NCBI RefSeq assembly: GCF_041624475.1
Contig: NZ_JBFJUX010000001.1
Span: forward strand, 248,001 to 312,000
Direction: 5' to 3'
DNA: 64,000 nt
From: Litorivivens sp041624475
Lineage (GTDB): Bacteria > Pseudomonadota > Gammaproteobacteria > Pseudomonadales > Spongiibacteraceae
Part shown: positions 18,403 to 27,327 of the stretch, piece by piece
How positions within the stretch are numbered: the stretch's first letter is position 1
Layout: every line of letters starts with the position of its first letter
Program-made: the position numbers and the translations under genes
The notes under the pieces: generated by a model
Databases searched by the model: none
Told to the model about the DNA's origin: nothing
The model's input: the letters and a program-made list of their open reading frames with translations, nothing else

Positions 18403-21117
18403 ATGACCACCCTAGATCCCGCCCTGGTACTGGTAGACGGCTCCTCCTATCTCTACCGCGCGTTTCACGCCCTGCCCATGTTGACCACCTCTACCGGGCG
18501 CAATTCCGGTGCGGCCAAGGGGGTGATCAACATGATTCGCCGCCTGAAAAAGGACTATCCCAAGGCGACTATTGCGGTGGTATTTGATGCCAAGGGCAAA
18601 ACCTTCCGCGATGAGATCTACCCCGAATACAAGGCCAATCGGCCACCTATGCCTGAGGAATTGCGTGAGCAGATTGAGCCCATCCACGCCATTATCAAGG
18701 CCATGGGTTTGCCGCTGCTGGCGATTGAGGGGGTTGAGGCCGACGATGTCATCGGCACCCTGTCTGCTCAGGCGAGCCGCGCAGGCAAGTCAGTGCTGGT
18801 GTCCACGGGCGACAAGGACATGGCCCAGCTGGTGAACGAGCATGTGACGCTGGTGAATACCATGACCGATACGGTGATGGATCCGGCAGGTGTAAACGAA
18901 AAATTTGGTTTGCCACCGGAGCTGATCATCGATTATCTCGCCCTGATGGGCGACAAAGTCGACAATATTCCGGGAGTTCCCGGTGTTGGCGAGAAAACTG
19001 CCCTGGCCCTGTTGCAGAATCTCGGTGGCCTGCAGGATATTTATCAGAAGCTGGATCAGATTCCGGAGCTGCCCATTCGCGGCGCCAAAAAACTGCCGGA
19101 CAAGCTGGCGGCGGAGCGGGACAAGGCGGAGCTGTCCTACCAGCTCGCTACCATCAAGCTGGATGTTGAATTGCCGCTGGCCTTCGATGAAATCGAGCCG
19201 GGTGCGGAAAACCCTGATGAGCTGCTGCACTGGTACCGGGAGCTGGAGTTCAATACCTGGATTGACGAGGTACTGGCTGGCGGTGAAACCGCGCCGGCCG
19301 AGCAGTTGCCGGTGGAATACGATGTGGTGCTGGACAAGGCCCTGTTTGAGCGCTGGCTGAAGCGCCTTGAAGCGGCGCCGCTGTTTGCCTTCGACACGGA
19401 AACCACCAGTCTGGATTATATGGCGGCGCGGGTGGTTGGCGTGTCCTTTGCCGTCGAAGCGGGCAAGGCGGCCTATGTGCCTTTCGGTCACGATTATCTC
19501 GGTGCCCCCGAGCAGCTGAGTGAAGAAGAGGTGCTGGGTGCCCTGAAGCCCCTGCTGGAAAACCCGGATAAACCGAAGGTGGGGCAGAACCTCAAATACG
19601 ATGCCAATGTGCTGGTCAACCACGACATTGCCCTGCGCGGTATTGCCGAAGACACCATGCTGCAGTCGTACATTCTCGATGCGGCGGGCAATCGGCACGA
19701 TATGGATTCGCTGGCCCTGAAATATCTGGGGGCCTCCACGGTTCACTACGAAGATATCGCCGGCAAGGGCGCCAAACAGCTCACCTTCAATCAGATAAAA
19801 GTCGAAGAAGCGGGCTATTACGCCGCCGAAGATGCAGATATCACGCTTAAGCTCCATGAAGCCCTGCGGCCGCAGGTGGCGGCTGAAAAAGAGCTGGATG
19901 ATGTCTACCGGGCGATTGAGATGCCGCTGGTGCCGGTGCTCTCGCGCATGGAACGCTTTGGTGCCAAGGTCGATCGCGCCCTTTTAGACAAGCAGAGCCA
20001 GGAGCTGGCGGGCAAAATCGAGGCGATTCAAAAGCAGGCCTACGACGAAGCTGGTGGCCCCTTCAATCTTTCTTCGCCCAAGCAGCTCGGCGAAATCCTG
20101 TTTGAAAAGCTGGAGCTGCCGGTAGTAAAGAAGACGCCGAAAGGCGCGCCCTCAACCGCTGAAGAGGTGCTGGTGGAGCTAGCCCACGACTACAAACTGC
20201 CCCAGCTGATTCTGGATTACCGGGGTATGGCGAAGCTTAAATCCACCTACACCGACAAGCTGCCGCAGATGATCAGCCCGGCCACAGGGCGTATTCATAC
20301 CTCTTATCATCAGGCGGTGGCTGCCACAGGGCGGCTGTCGTCAACGGACCCGAACCTGCAGAATATCCCCATTAAAACCCCCGAAGGCCGGCGAATTCGC
20401 CAGGCCTTTGTGGCGGAAAAAGGCTACAAGCTGGTGGCTGCCGACTACTCCCAGATTGAACTGCGCATCATGGCCCACCTGTCGGGTGACGAAGGCTTGA
20501 TCAAGGCCTTTGCCGAGGGCAAGGACATCCATCGCGCCACCGCAGCCGAGGTCTTTGGCGTGGCGCTGGAAGATGTGGCTGACGAGCAGCGCCGCAACGC
20601 CAAGGCCATCAATTTTGGCCTGATTTACGGCATGTCGGCCTTTGGGTTGGCGCGTCAGCTTCATATTCCGCGCGGCGAAGCTCAGGACTACATTGAGCGC
20701 TATTTTGATCGCTATCCCGGCGTGGCCAGGTTTATGGAGGAGATCAAGGCCAGCGCCAAGGAAAAGGGCTACGTGGAAACCCTGTTCGGCCGCCGCCTCT
20801 ACCTGCCGGATATCAAGGCCAGCAACGGTATGCGCCGTCAGGCCGCCGAACGTATCGCCATTAACGCGCCGATGCAGGGCACCGCTGCGGATATCATCAA
20901 ACGGGCCATGATCGAGGTGGATGGCTGGCTGCAATCCAGCGATGTGGATGCGGCCATGATCATGCAGGTGCACGATGAGCTGATACTGGAGGTGGCCGAA
21001 GCCGAAGTGGACGCTGTGTCGAAAAAACTCGAGCAGCTGATGGCTGGAGCCGCGGAGCTGGCGGTGCCGCTGGAGGTAGGTCTGGGGGTTGGCGACAATT
21101 GGGGTGAAGCCCATTAA
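18403..21117 (+). CDS. polA: DNA polymerase I
   Basis: Repair and Okazaki-fragment polymerase with all three activities. Residues 1-300 form the 5'-3' exonuclease (VDGSSYLYRAFHALP, EGVEADDVIGT). A proofreading domain begins near 320 and keeps the DxE residues in FDTETTSLDY. The polymerase domain contains the family A motifs DYSQIELRIMAHLSGD, RRNAKAINFGLIYGMS and MQVHDELILE. The 904-residue length is normal. It is followed by a candidate sRNA gene, as in Pseudomonas and enterobacteria. Confidence 0.98.
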   Translation: MTTLDPALVLVDGSSYLYRAFHALPMLTTSTGRNSGAAKGVINMIRRLKKDYPKATIAVVFDAKGKTFRDEIYPEYKANRPPMPEELREQIEPIHAIIKAMGLPLLAIEGVEADDVIGTLSAQASRAGKSVLVSTGDKDMAQLVNEHVTLVNTMTDTVMDPAGVNEKFGLPPELIIDYLALMGDKVDNIPGVPGVGEKTALALLQNLGGLQDIYQKLDQIPELPIRGAKKLPDKLAAERDKAELSYQLATIKLDVELPLAFDEIEPGAENPDELLHWYRELEFNTWIDEVLAGGETAPAEQLPVEYDVVLDKALFERWLKRLEAAPLFAFDTETTSLDYMAARVVGVSFAVEAGKAAYVPFGHDYLGAPEQLSEEEVLGALKPLLENPDKPKVGQNLKYDANVLVNHDIALRGIAEDTMLQSYILDAAGNRHDMDSLALKYLGASTVHYEDIAGKGAKQLTFNQIKVEEAGYYAAEDADITLKLHEALRPQVAAEKELDDVYRAIEMPLVPVLSRMERFGAKVDRALLDKQSQELAGKIEAIQKQAYDEAGGPFNLSSPKQLGEILFEKLELPVVKKTPKGAPSTAEEVLVELAHDYKLPQLILDYRGMAKLKSTYTDKLPQMISPATGRIHTSYHQAVAATGRLSSTDPNLQNIPIKTPEGRRIRQAFVAEKGYKLVAADYSQIELRIMAHLSGDEGLIKAFAEGKDIHRATAAEVFGVALEDVADEQRRNAKAINFGLIYGMSAFGLARQLHIPRGEAQDYIERYFDRYPGVARFMEEIKASAKEKGYVETLFGRRLYLPDIKASNGMRRQAAERIAINAPMQGTAADIIKRAMIEVDGWLQSSDVDAAMIMQVHDELILEVAEAEVDAVSKKLEQLMAGAAELAVPLEVGLGVGDNWGEAH

Positions 21118-21189
21118 TCTTGGCTGAAATCACGCGCAAGCTGCTGATAGTGTACGGCTTTTGGGAATATTCCCATTTCTGGAATTTCG

Positions 21190-21218
21190 GGAACTAAAGG
21201 CCGGGGAAAGCTTCTAAA
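21190..21218 (+). promoter_or_regulatory. SigmaE/AlgU-like promoter
   Basis: GGAACTA (21190-21196) and TCTAAA (21213-21218) are separated by 16 bases, close to the sigmaE consensus GGAACTT-N16-TCTAA. It points at the sRNA candidate downstream of polA. The sRNA ErsA at this position in P. aeruginosa is known to depend on the sigmaE homologue AlgU. Confidence 0.6.
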
Positions 21219-21224
21219 CTTGTA

Positions 21225-21318
21225 CAGCAGCGAAATGCTGTTGGCCGACTTTCTCCATGAGTCGGTTTTCCCCAGAGAAGCTGATTGCCCGGTGCCCCCC
21301 CATGCACCGGGCCTTTTT
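21225..21318 (+). ncRNA. Candidate trans-acting small RNA, ErsA/Spot 42-like by position
   Basis: A predicted transcript of about 94 bases, starting some 7 bases after the sigmaE-like -10 and ending at a strong terminator. It holds three stem-loops: CAGCA/TGCTG with a GCGAAA loop, CCGACT/AGTCGG with a TTTCTCCATG-containing loop, and the terminator stem. The TTTCTCC loop and a TTTTCCCC linker are single-stranded and pyrimidine-rich, as expected for pairing with ribosome-binding sites through Hfq. Its place between polA and engB is that of spf in enterobacteria and ersA in Pseudomonas. Sequence homology to either was not tested. Confidence 0.6.
21287..21318 (+). terminator. Rho-independent terminator of the sRNA candidate
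   Basis: A perfect nine-base-pair stem GCCCGGTGC/GCACCGGGC with an eight-base loop is followed by C and five T. It lies 50 bases from the convergent end of engB. Confidence 0.8.
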
Positions 21319-21367
21319 ATGGGCGACTATCGCTAAGCGTGTCTGGAACAGCAAACCCCGCAGGGAT

Positions 21368-22015
21368 TCACTCCTCGCTGTCCTCTTCAAATTCCTCGTC
21401 CGGTTCGGTCGCATCCAGCCAGATATCCAGTTGTTCCTTCAGATCTTCCAGCCCGGTGCCTTTCAGGGCGGAAAACAGCTGTGTCTGCACCAGTGCGCCG
21501 TAGGCTTGTAAGTCCTTCCTAACTTGCAGCAGAGTGTTTTTGGCCTGGCCATTGCTGAACTTGTCGGCCTTGGTCAGTAGTACACGCACCGGCATGTCAC
21601 AGTTGGCAGCCCACTGGATCATGGTCAGGTCAAAGGTCTGCAGCGGGTGACGGATATCCATCATCAGCACCAGGCCTCGCAGGCAGCGGCGCTCCGCCAG
21701 ATACTGCTCCAGATGGCGCTCCCACTTCTTTTTGACTTCCGGGGGTACTTTGGCAAAACCGTAGCCGGGCAAATCCACCAGTCGCTGGGTTTCGCTGAGG
21801 CTGAAAAAGTTGATCAGCTGGGTGCGGCCGGGGGTTTTGGAGGTTCGGCACAGCTTTTTGTTGTCGGTGAGCCGGTTGATAGCGCTGGATTTGCCCGCAT
21901 TGGAGCGGCCGGCAAAGGCCACCTCGGCGCCAATATCGTCGGGGCATTGTTTCAGGCTGGGGGCGCTCTGCAGAAAGCGGGCGCTGCGGTAGCTGATGGC
22001 CGGGATATCGTCCAT
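21368..22015 (-). CDS. engB: Ribosome biogenesis GTPase EngB (YihA/YsxC)
   Basis: A GTPase required for late 50S subunit assembly and essential in many bacteria. Motifs are G1 GRSNAGKSS, G3 DLPGYG and G4 TKAD. I chose the ATG at 22015 (215 residues); a GTG at 22039 would add eight residues. The acidic tail (DEEFEEDSEE) extends slightly beyond the usual end. It is divergent from the cytochrome c5 gene. Confidence 0.95.
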   Translation of the reverse strand: MDDIPAISYRSARFLQSAPSLKQCPDDIGAEVAFAGRSNAGKSSAINRLTDNKKLCRTSKTPGRTQLINFFSLSETQRLVDLPGYGFAKVPPEVKKKWERHLEQYLAERRCLRGLVLMMDIRHPLQTFDLTMIQWAANCDMPVRVLLTKADKFSNGQAKNTLLQVRKDLQAYGALVQTQLFSALKGTGLEDLKEQLDIWLDATEPDEEFEEDSEE

Positions 22016-22097
22016 GGAGGTCTCTTGTTGGAACGTCACTGATGAAAGGGGTATAGTGCGGCCGGCGCAGGGATGGTCTCCCCCCGCTGGCTTTGTG

Positions 22098-22103
22098 TAT
22101 AAT
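22098..22103 (+). promoter_or_regulatory. -10 hexamer upstream of cytochrome c5 gene
   Basis: A perfect TATAAT lies about 65 bases before the cytochrome c5 ATG. No good -35 is visible at 16-18 bases spacing, so an activator may be needed. Confidence 0.35.
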
Positions 22104-22168
22104 GCCGCAGTTTTTTTTCGCGGTCATCCTGCCCGGGTTTACTCCGCATTACAATCGTGAGCGATGTT

Positions 22169-22471
22169 ATGAAGAAATCACTTTTGGCCCTTTCCCTTTC
22201 CGTGGGCCTGATGAGTCTGGTGCAGGCAGATGCGCTGGAAGACCGCTACAATCGCACTTGTGCAGTGTGTCATGCTGCGGGTGCTGCCGGCGCACCGCGC
22301 ACTGGTGATGTCGCCGAGTGGGACAAGCGCCTGCAAGAAAAAGGTATGGATGCACTGGTGGCCAATGCCAAAAACGGTATCAAGGCGATGCCGCCCAAGG
22401 GCATGTGTTTTGACTGTTCGGACGAGGATTTCAAGGCCTTGATCGAATACATGGCAAAGCCCAAGTCGTAA
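22169..22471 (+). CDS. Cytochrome c5 family monoheme protein
   Basis: A small periplasmic electron carrier. The signal peptide ends near VQA. The heme site is CAVCH, the axial Met is likely in KAMPPKGMC, and the CFDC pair matches the disulfide typical of cytochrome c5. The ATG at 22169 is chosen over a GTG four codons upstream because it starts the signal peptide directly (MKKSLLALS). It precedes cytochrome c4 by 37 bases, and both may feed the oxidases. Confidence 0.9.
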   Translation: MKKSLLALSLSVGLMSLVQADALEDRYNRTCAVCHAAGAAGAPRTGDVAEWDKRLQEKGMDALVANAKNGIKAMPPKGMCFDCSDEDFKALIEYMAKPKS

Positions 22472-22508
22472 AATCCCGAAAGAATCTGGAAATTATTGAG
22501 TAGGTACG

Positions 22509-23132
22509 ATGAAAAAATCACTTCTGGTAATGCTGTCCACCCTGCTGCTCGCGGCGCCCTCCTTTGCTGGCGACGCTGCGAAAGGCAAGGCCAAGTCACA
22601 GTCCTGTGCCGCCTGTCATGGCGCCGACGGTAACAGTGCCGCACCGACCTTTCCGAAACTGGCGGGCCAGAATGAGAAATACCTGCTCAAGCAGATGAAG
22701 GACATCAAGTCCGGCGCCCGCCCGGTGCCGACCATGGCCGGTCAGCTGGACGGCATGAGCGAACAGGATATGGCGGATATCGCTGCCTACTACGCGAAGC
22801 AGCAAGGCACGGTTGGTCAGGCGAGCGAGAAACTGGCCGCCAAGGGCGAAGCCATTTATCGCGGCGGTATCGTTGAACGCGGCATCCCGGCCTGCAGCGG
22901 CTGCCACAGCCCCTCGGGCAAGGGCAACGCCTCGGCGGGCTTCCCTGCCCTGTCCGGTCAGCACGCGGCCTACACAGAAGCCCAGCTGAAAGCCTTCCGC
23001 GCAGCGGCTGATGGCGATGAGAGTGGTCGCATGAACGACGGCGAAGAAACCAAAACCATGCGCACGGTAGCTTTCCAGCTTAGCGACAGTGAAATCAAGG
23101 CGCTGGCAAACTACATTCAGGGCCTCTACTGA
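22509..23132 (+). CDS. Diheme cytochrome c4
   Basis: A 207-residue periplasmic diheme cytochrome that donates electrons to terminal oxidases. The signal peptide covers residues 1-20. Two homologous domains each carry one heme: C33-A-A-C36-H37, and CSGCH near residue 136. Both domains keep a Met ligand region (PTMAGQLDGMS; TMRTVAFQLS). A terminator follows 25 bases after the stop. Confidence 0.94.
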   Translation: MKKSLLVMLSTLLLAAPSFAGDAAKGKAKSQSCAACHGADGNSAAPTFPKLAGQNEKYLLKQMKDIKSGARPVPTMAGQLDGMSEQDMADIAAYYAKQQGTVGQASEKLAAKGEAIYRGGIVERGIPACSGCHSPSGKGNASAGFPALSGQHAAYTEAQLKAFRAAADGDESGRMNDGEETKTMRTVAFQLSDSEIKALANYIQGLY

Positions 23133-23157
23133 TTTAGAGGCGCTGCTGAACTGAAAA

Positions 23158-23182
23158 AAGGCGGCGGTTGCCGCCTTTTTTG
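23158..23182 (+). terminator. Rho-independent terminator after cytochrome c4
   Basis: AAGGCGGC pairs with GCCGCCTT around a GGTT loop, with A residues before and TTTTTT after. It separates the cytochrome genes from dsbA. Confidence 0.85.
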
Positions 23183-23257
23183 TCGGCCAGGCCCATTTTG
23201 CCGGAACCCTGACCGGATAAAATAATCAGAACAGAACGATTACCCAGGAGACTGAGA

Positions 23258-23902
23258 ATGCTGACACGCCGATGGCTGATCGCCAGCCTGTTGACCCTGC
23301 TGCTGCCCGCTGCGGCCTGCGCCGAAGACTCTGCGTCGACCTTTGTTGAGGGCGAGCACTACGTTCGTCTGGATAACGAAGTCCGCACCGTGAACCCGAA
23401 TAAAATCGAAGTCACTGAAGTGTTCTGGTACGGCTGCAGCCACTGCTTCCACTTCGAGCCGATGGTGCACGCCTGGTCGAAGAAGCAAGCCGATGACGTG
23501 GTCTTTGTTCAGTCCCCTGCGATGTGGAATCGGGTGATGGAAACTCACGCCCGCGCGTTCTACACCGCCAAAGCGCTGGACGTGCTGGACAAGGTTCACC
23601 AGCCGATCTTCAATGCTATCAACATGGAGCGCAATATGCTGCGCGACGCGGATGCTTTGGCGGAGCTGTTTGCCCAGCACGGCGTTGATCGCGAGAAGTT
23701 CATGAAGGTGTTCAACTCATTCTCGATTGATAGTCAGGTGCGCCAGGCCGACGCCCGCGCCCGCGGCTACGGTATTCAGGGCACGCCGGAAATGGTCGTT
23801 AACGGCAAATTCCGGGTCAGCACCCGCACTGCCGGCAGTCAGCGCAATATGCTGAATGTGGTCGATTATCTTGTAGAGCAGGAGCGCAAAGCCGCTCAGT
23901 GA
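23258..23902 (+). CDS. dsbA: Thiol:disulfide interchange protein DsbA
   Basis: The periplasmic oxidant that introduces disulfides into exported proteins. Residues 1-22 are a signal peptide. The active site is C60-S-H-C63, where E. coli has CPHC, and a cis-proline loop is visible in GIQGTPEMVVNG. The 214-residue length is normal. It overlaps the downstream hydrolase by 4 bases (GTGA). Confidence 0.95.
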   Translation: MLTRRWLIASLLTLLLPAAACAEDSASTFVEGEHYVRLDNEVRTVNPNKIEVTEVFWYGCSHCFHFEPMVHAWSKKQADDVVFVQSPAMWNRVMETHARAFYTAKALDVLDKVHQPIFNAINMERNMLRDADALAELFAQHGVDREKFMKVFNSFSIDSQVRQADARARGYGIQGTPEMVVNGKFRVSTRTAGSQRNMLNVVDYLVEQERKAAQ

Positions 23903-24807
23903 GCTCTTCTCTCCCAAGCGCACCGGCCTGGATGACCGATGCGCTGCGATATATCCCGGAGTCGCGCAGCGTTGATGTCGAAGGTTGCGCCATTCACTAC
24001 CTGTGCTGGAACCCGAAGGCTACGGACAAACCGCCCCTGCTGCTGGCACATGGCTTTTGCGCCCACGCGCACTGGTGGGATGTCACCGTGCCGGCCCTGC
24101 TTGAGCATTATCGGGTGGTGGCGCTGGACTTCAGTGGCATGGGCGACAGTGGTCACCGCGAACACTACTCTCACCCCCAGTATTGTCGCGAGATCGTTGC
24201 GGTGATCGAGGCGGAAAACCTGACGCCAGTCAATCTGGTGGGGCACAGCTTTGGCGGTCTGGTAAGCATTCAGACCACCGCGCGCTTTCCGGACAAGGTC
24301 CAGAGCCTGACCGTTATTGATTCCCGCATCAGCCTGCCGCGAAACGGCGACGAGACGCCCTCGCGCGGTGCCTCGGAGCTGCGCTCAAAACGGGTCTACC
24401 CCACGCTTGAGCAGGCGATGGCGCGCTTTCGCCTGATTCCTGAGGAGAACTGCACCGATCCTGCCCTGTTCGCTCATGTGGCCCGTGGCTCGCTGCGCGA
24501 ACAGGACGGCGGCTGGGTTTGGAAGTTTGACGACCGCATCACTCAGACCCTTGAGCCGGTGGAGGTGCCTGAAGCCGACTTGCTGCCGAAGATTACCTGC
24601 CCTACCGCGTTTATTTTTGGCGAGCACAGCATTGTCGCACCGCGTGAAATGGCCGAGAAAACCGTGGCCTACATGGCGAACGGCAGAGCCCCCATCGAAA
24701 TTGCCGATGCCCACCACCACGTCCTGCTGGATCAGCCGCTGGTGATGCGGGAAGCCCTTGTTACGCTGCTGGCCGAGCTGCGCGCCGGGAAGTCGGGCAA
24801 GGACTGA
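23899..24807 (+). CDS. Alpha/beta hydrolase
   Basis: A 302-residue cytoplasmic alpha/beta-fold hydrolase. It has an oxyanion motif (LLAHGFCAHAHWWD), a nucleophile elbow VGHSFGGL, an acid near FGEHS and a C-terminal His in DAHHHVLLDQP. The substrate is unknown; the layout is that of haloalkane dehalogenase/epoxide hydrolase-type proteins with a cap domain. The GTG start lies inside the dsbA stop, so it is cotranscribed with dsbA. Confidence 0.85.
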   Translation: MSSSLPSAPAWMTDALRYIPESRSVDVEGCAIHYLCWNPKATDKPPLLLAHGFCAHAHWWDVTVPALLEHYRVVALDFSGMGDSGHREHYSHPQYCREIVAVIEAENLTPVNLVGHSFGGLVSIQTTARFPDKVQSLTVIDSRISLPRNGDETPSRGASELRSKRVYPTLEQAMARFRLIPEENCTDPALFAHVARGSLREQDGGWVWKFDDRITQTLEPVEVPEADLLPKITCPTAFIFGEHSIVAPREMAEKTVAYMANGRAPIEIADAHHHVLLDQPLVMREALVTLLAELRAGKSGKD

Positions 24808-24857
24808 ATTTTTCGGGTTAAAATGGCGCTTTCAGCGTCAACAGGGAACCCGAGACC

Positions 24858-27314
24858 ATGCAACAATGGATAGTCCGCAGCAGTTTTCTGCTCGTCTGCA
24901 GCCTGTTGGCCGCCTGTAACGATTCCAGTTCCTCGTCATCGCCCTCTTCTGTTCCCGCAACCGACTCGGCCGCGCCCCAGCTTATTCCTCTCGATCAGCA
25001 GCTCGCTGCCTGTACGCGCGACAACCCGGCGCTGATTCCACCGGACGCAACCCAGGGCACAGCGCCAGATGGCTATGTGGCCGATGTCAGTGGTGACTTT
25101 GCCCTGGATCTTGCGGGCGAAGGCATTACGGTCGCAGCCCCGGCGGGCCAGTGCGCGGACAATCAAGACTTCCGCTTTGGTACAGGCATCGGTGATATCA
25201 CTGGGGTGATCGCCAATACCGGCGGCATGGGTTGGGAAGATCCGGAGCAGGTGCTGAGCGGTATACACCAGCGCCAGTACGCACGAGCTTACGCTATTGA
25301 AAGCCCCTGCAACGGCAAGCGCGTGCTGTTTGTTTCCACCGACACCGGCATGATCTTTGGCTCCGTGCGTCAGGGTGTGCTGGCGGAGATTGCCGCCGAT
25401 ACTGCGCTTAGCCAGCGCTACGGTGCAGACAATCTGATGCTGTCGGCCACCCATACCCATTCCGGCCCGGCGGGCTATTCCCACCACGAGGCCTTTAACC
25501 TGTTTCACTTTGGCTTCGATCAGGAAAGCCTCGATGTGATTGTGCGCGGGGTGGTGGATGCCATTCGCAAAGCCGACGCCAACCTGCAGGCCAATCCCGA
25601 GCCAGCGCCGATATCCTTGGCTAGCGGTGAACTGCTCAACACCAATATCAACCGCTCCCTGCCCGCCTTTGAACGCAACCCGGAAAGCGAACGGCTGGAA
25701 TTTGTCGACGGTGCGGGCCAGCCGGTTGAGGTGGACAAGCGCGCGGTGCAGCTGAATTTTGTGCGCAAAAACGACCGTGCCGTGGGCCTGATTAACTGGT
25801 TTGGGGTGCACCCGACGGTGATTGGCTCCTACGAGCAATATGTCAGCCCGGATAACAAGGGCTTCGCCTCCCTCCTCCTTGAGCGCATGCTGGGAACTGA
25901 TTATGCAGCGGCAGCCGGCAATGACACCTTTGTTGCCGCTTTCGCCCAGACTGACGAGGGCGATGCCTCGCCCAATATTTTCATCAAGCAATTGCCCCAC
26001 CCCAACCCCTCGCGCGGTGGTGGCGAGGACGACTTTGATTCGGCGGCGATTTCCGGTCTGAAGCAGGCGGCGAAGGCGCTGGAGCTGGGGGCGAATGGTC
26101 GTATTCTTCGCGGCGGGGTCGATTACCGCTTCTTTCATGTGAAAATGGATGAGGTCATTGTCGAAACCTATGAAGGCCCTGCCCTGCCTGCGGCCTGGGA
26201 TTCGGACGACAAGCGCACCTGTGATCCGGCCTTGGGCGTATCCTTTGGCGCAGGCGCCGAGGATGGGCCGGGGGTCACTGCTGAAGGTGCCAGCTGTGAA
26301 GACCCGGACGCGGCTCAGGCGGCGGCCGATGATTTTGTCGCGGGCAGTGACGGCAAAATTCCTCCCAACTTGTTGGCTACCACCGTGCTGTGTAATGTCG
26401 GCCAACTGCCTGGTGCAGACCTGTCCTGCCACGCGGAAAAGCCCATCCTGTTTGCCATTGGCGAGCCGCTTAATGCCGAACCGAGCATTCTCCCCTTTCA
26501 GTTATTCCGCATCGGCAACCTGGCTATTCTCGGCGTGCCCTTCGAAGTGACGACCATGGCAGCAAGGCGCCTGCAGAAAACCTTGCTGAAGGTGCTGGCG
26601 CAGGACGGTGTGGATACGCTGGTGGTGGCCGGTCTGGTGAATGACTATGTGCACTACCTCACGACCCGAGAAGAGTATTCAGCACAGCAGTATGAAGGTG
26701 CGTCGACAATATTTGGCGCCTGGCAACTGGCCGCTGTGCAGCAGGAAAGCAAGAAACTGGCGACGGCCATGGTGGCCGGGGTGGCGGTTGACTCTGGCCC
26801 GGCCTACGTGGACGGCACGCCAGTGGTGACGCGCTCGCCCTACTCGCCATCCGACGACAATGGCGGTGGTGCTTATGGTGATGTGATTACGGATGTGGCA
26901 CCGAGCGTTGCACGCGGTCAAAGCGTAACGGCGGTTTTTCAGGCGGGTCATCCGCGCAATGTGACCATCGCAGGCTCGGTCTTGCCCTTTGCAGTAGTTG
27001 AGCAGCAACAGAGCGACGGCAGTTGGCAGGTGGTACGCGACGACAATGCGCCGGAACTGTTTTTTACCTGGCGCAGTGACAGTCAGCAAGCCGGAAACCC
27101 CAATGATGCGCCGGTAACCGGGCCCTCGGAGGGTGAAGTACGCTGGGAGGTGCCGTTGGATAGTGCGCCGGGCATGTATCGCCTGCGCCATAACGGTATT
27201 GCCAAGGAATCGGCGTCGGCGGATGAAATCCCCTACAGCGGTGTGTCATCGACCTTTGTCATTAGCGGGCCGGCCCAGAACTGTGCTTCGGTAACGCCCT
27301 ATTCTGCGCCCTGA
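24858..27314 (+). CDS. Neutral ceramidase-like lipoprotein
   Basis: Neutral ceramidases hydrolyse ceramide to sphingosine and fatty acid. The first 20 residues form a lipoprotein signal with lipobox LLAAC, followed by a Ser-rich linker, so the enzyme is probably membrane-tethered rather than released. Family signatures are GMGWEDPEQVLSGIHQR, the zinc-binding ATHTHSGPAGYSHH and the catalytic-serine region NINRSLPAFERNPESER. At 818 residues it exceeds the roughly 650-700 of secreted bacterial enzymes because of inserts. True specificity is untested. Confidence 0.85.
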   Translation: MQQWIVRSSFLLVCSLLAACNDSSSSSSPSSVPATDSAAPQLIPLDQQLAACTRDNPALIPPDATQGTAPDGYVADVSGDFALDLAGEGITVAAPAGQCADNQDFRFGTGIGDITGVIANTGGMGWEDPEQVLSGIHQRQYARAYAIESPCNGKRVLFVSTDTGMIFGSVRQGVLAEIAADTALSQRYGADNLMLSATHTHSGPAGYSHHEAFNLFHFGFDQESLDVIVRGVVDAIRKADANLQANPEPAPISLASGELLNTNINRSLPAFERNPESERLEFVDGAGQPVEVDKRAVQLNFVRKNDRAVGLINWFGVHPTVIGSYEQYVSPDNKGFASLLLERMLGTDYAAAAGNDTFVAAFAQTDEGDASPNIFIKQLPHPNPSRGGGEDDFDSAAISGLKQAAKALELGANGRILRGGVDYRFFHVKMDEVIVETYEGPALPAAWDSDDKRTCDPALGVSFGAGAEDGPGVTAEGASCEDPDAAQAAADDFVAGSDGKIPPNLLATTVLCNVGQLPGADLSCHAEKPILFAIGEPLNAEPSILPFQLFRIGNLAILGVPFEVTTMAARRLQKTLLKVLAQDGVDTLVVAGLVNDYVHYLTTREEYSAQQYEGASTIFGAWQLAAVQQESKKLATAMVAGVAVDSGPAYVDGTPVVTRSPYSPSDDNGGGAYGDVITDVAPSVARGQSVTAVFQAGHPRNVTIAGSVLPFAVVEQQQSDGSWQVVRDDNAPELFFTWRSDSQQAGNPNDAPVTGPSEGEVRWEVPLDSAPGMYRLRHNGIAKESASADEIPYSGVSSTFVISGPAQNCASVTPYSAP

Positions 27315-27327
27315 GCAACGGTCGGGC

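Noticed and set aside
18790..19857. 355-codon open frame antisense to polA
   Set aside because: Covered by conserved DNA polymerase I sequence; no ribosome-binding site or recognisable domain.
24936..26432. 498-codon open frame antisense to the ceramidase-like gene
   Set aside because: It lies wholly inside a gene with clear family motifs, has no family resemblance of its own, and is a by-product of high-GC codon use.
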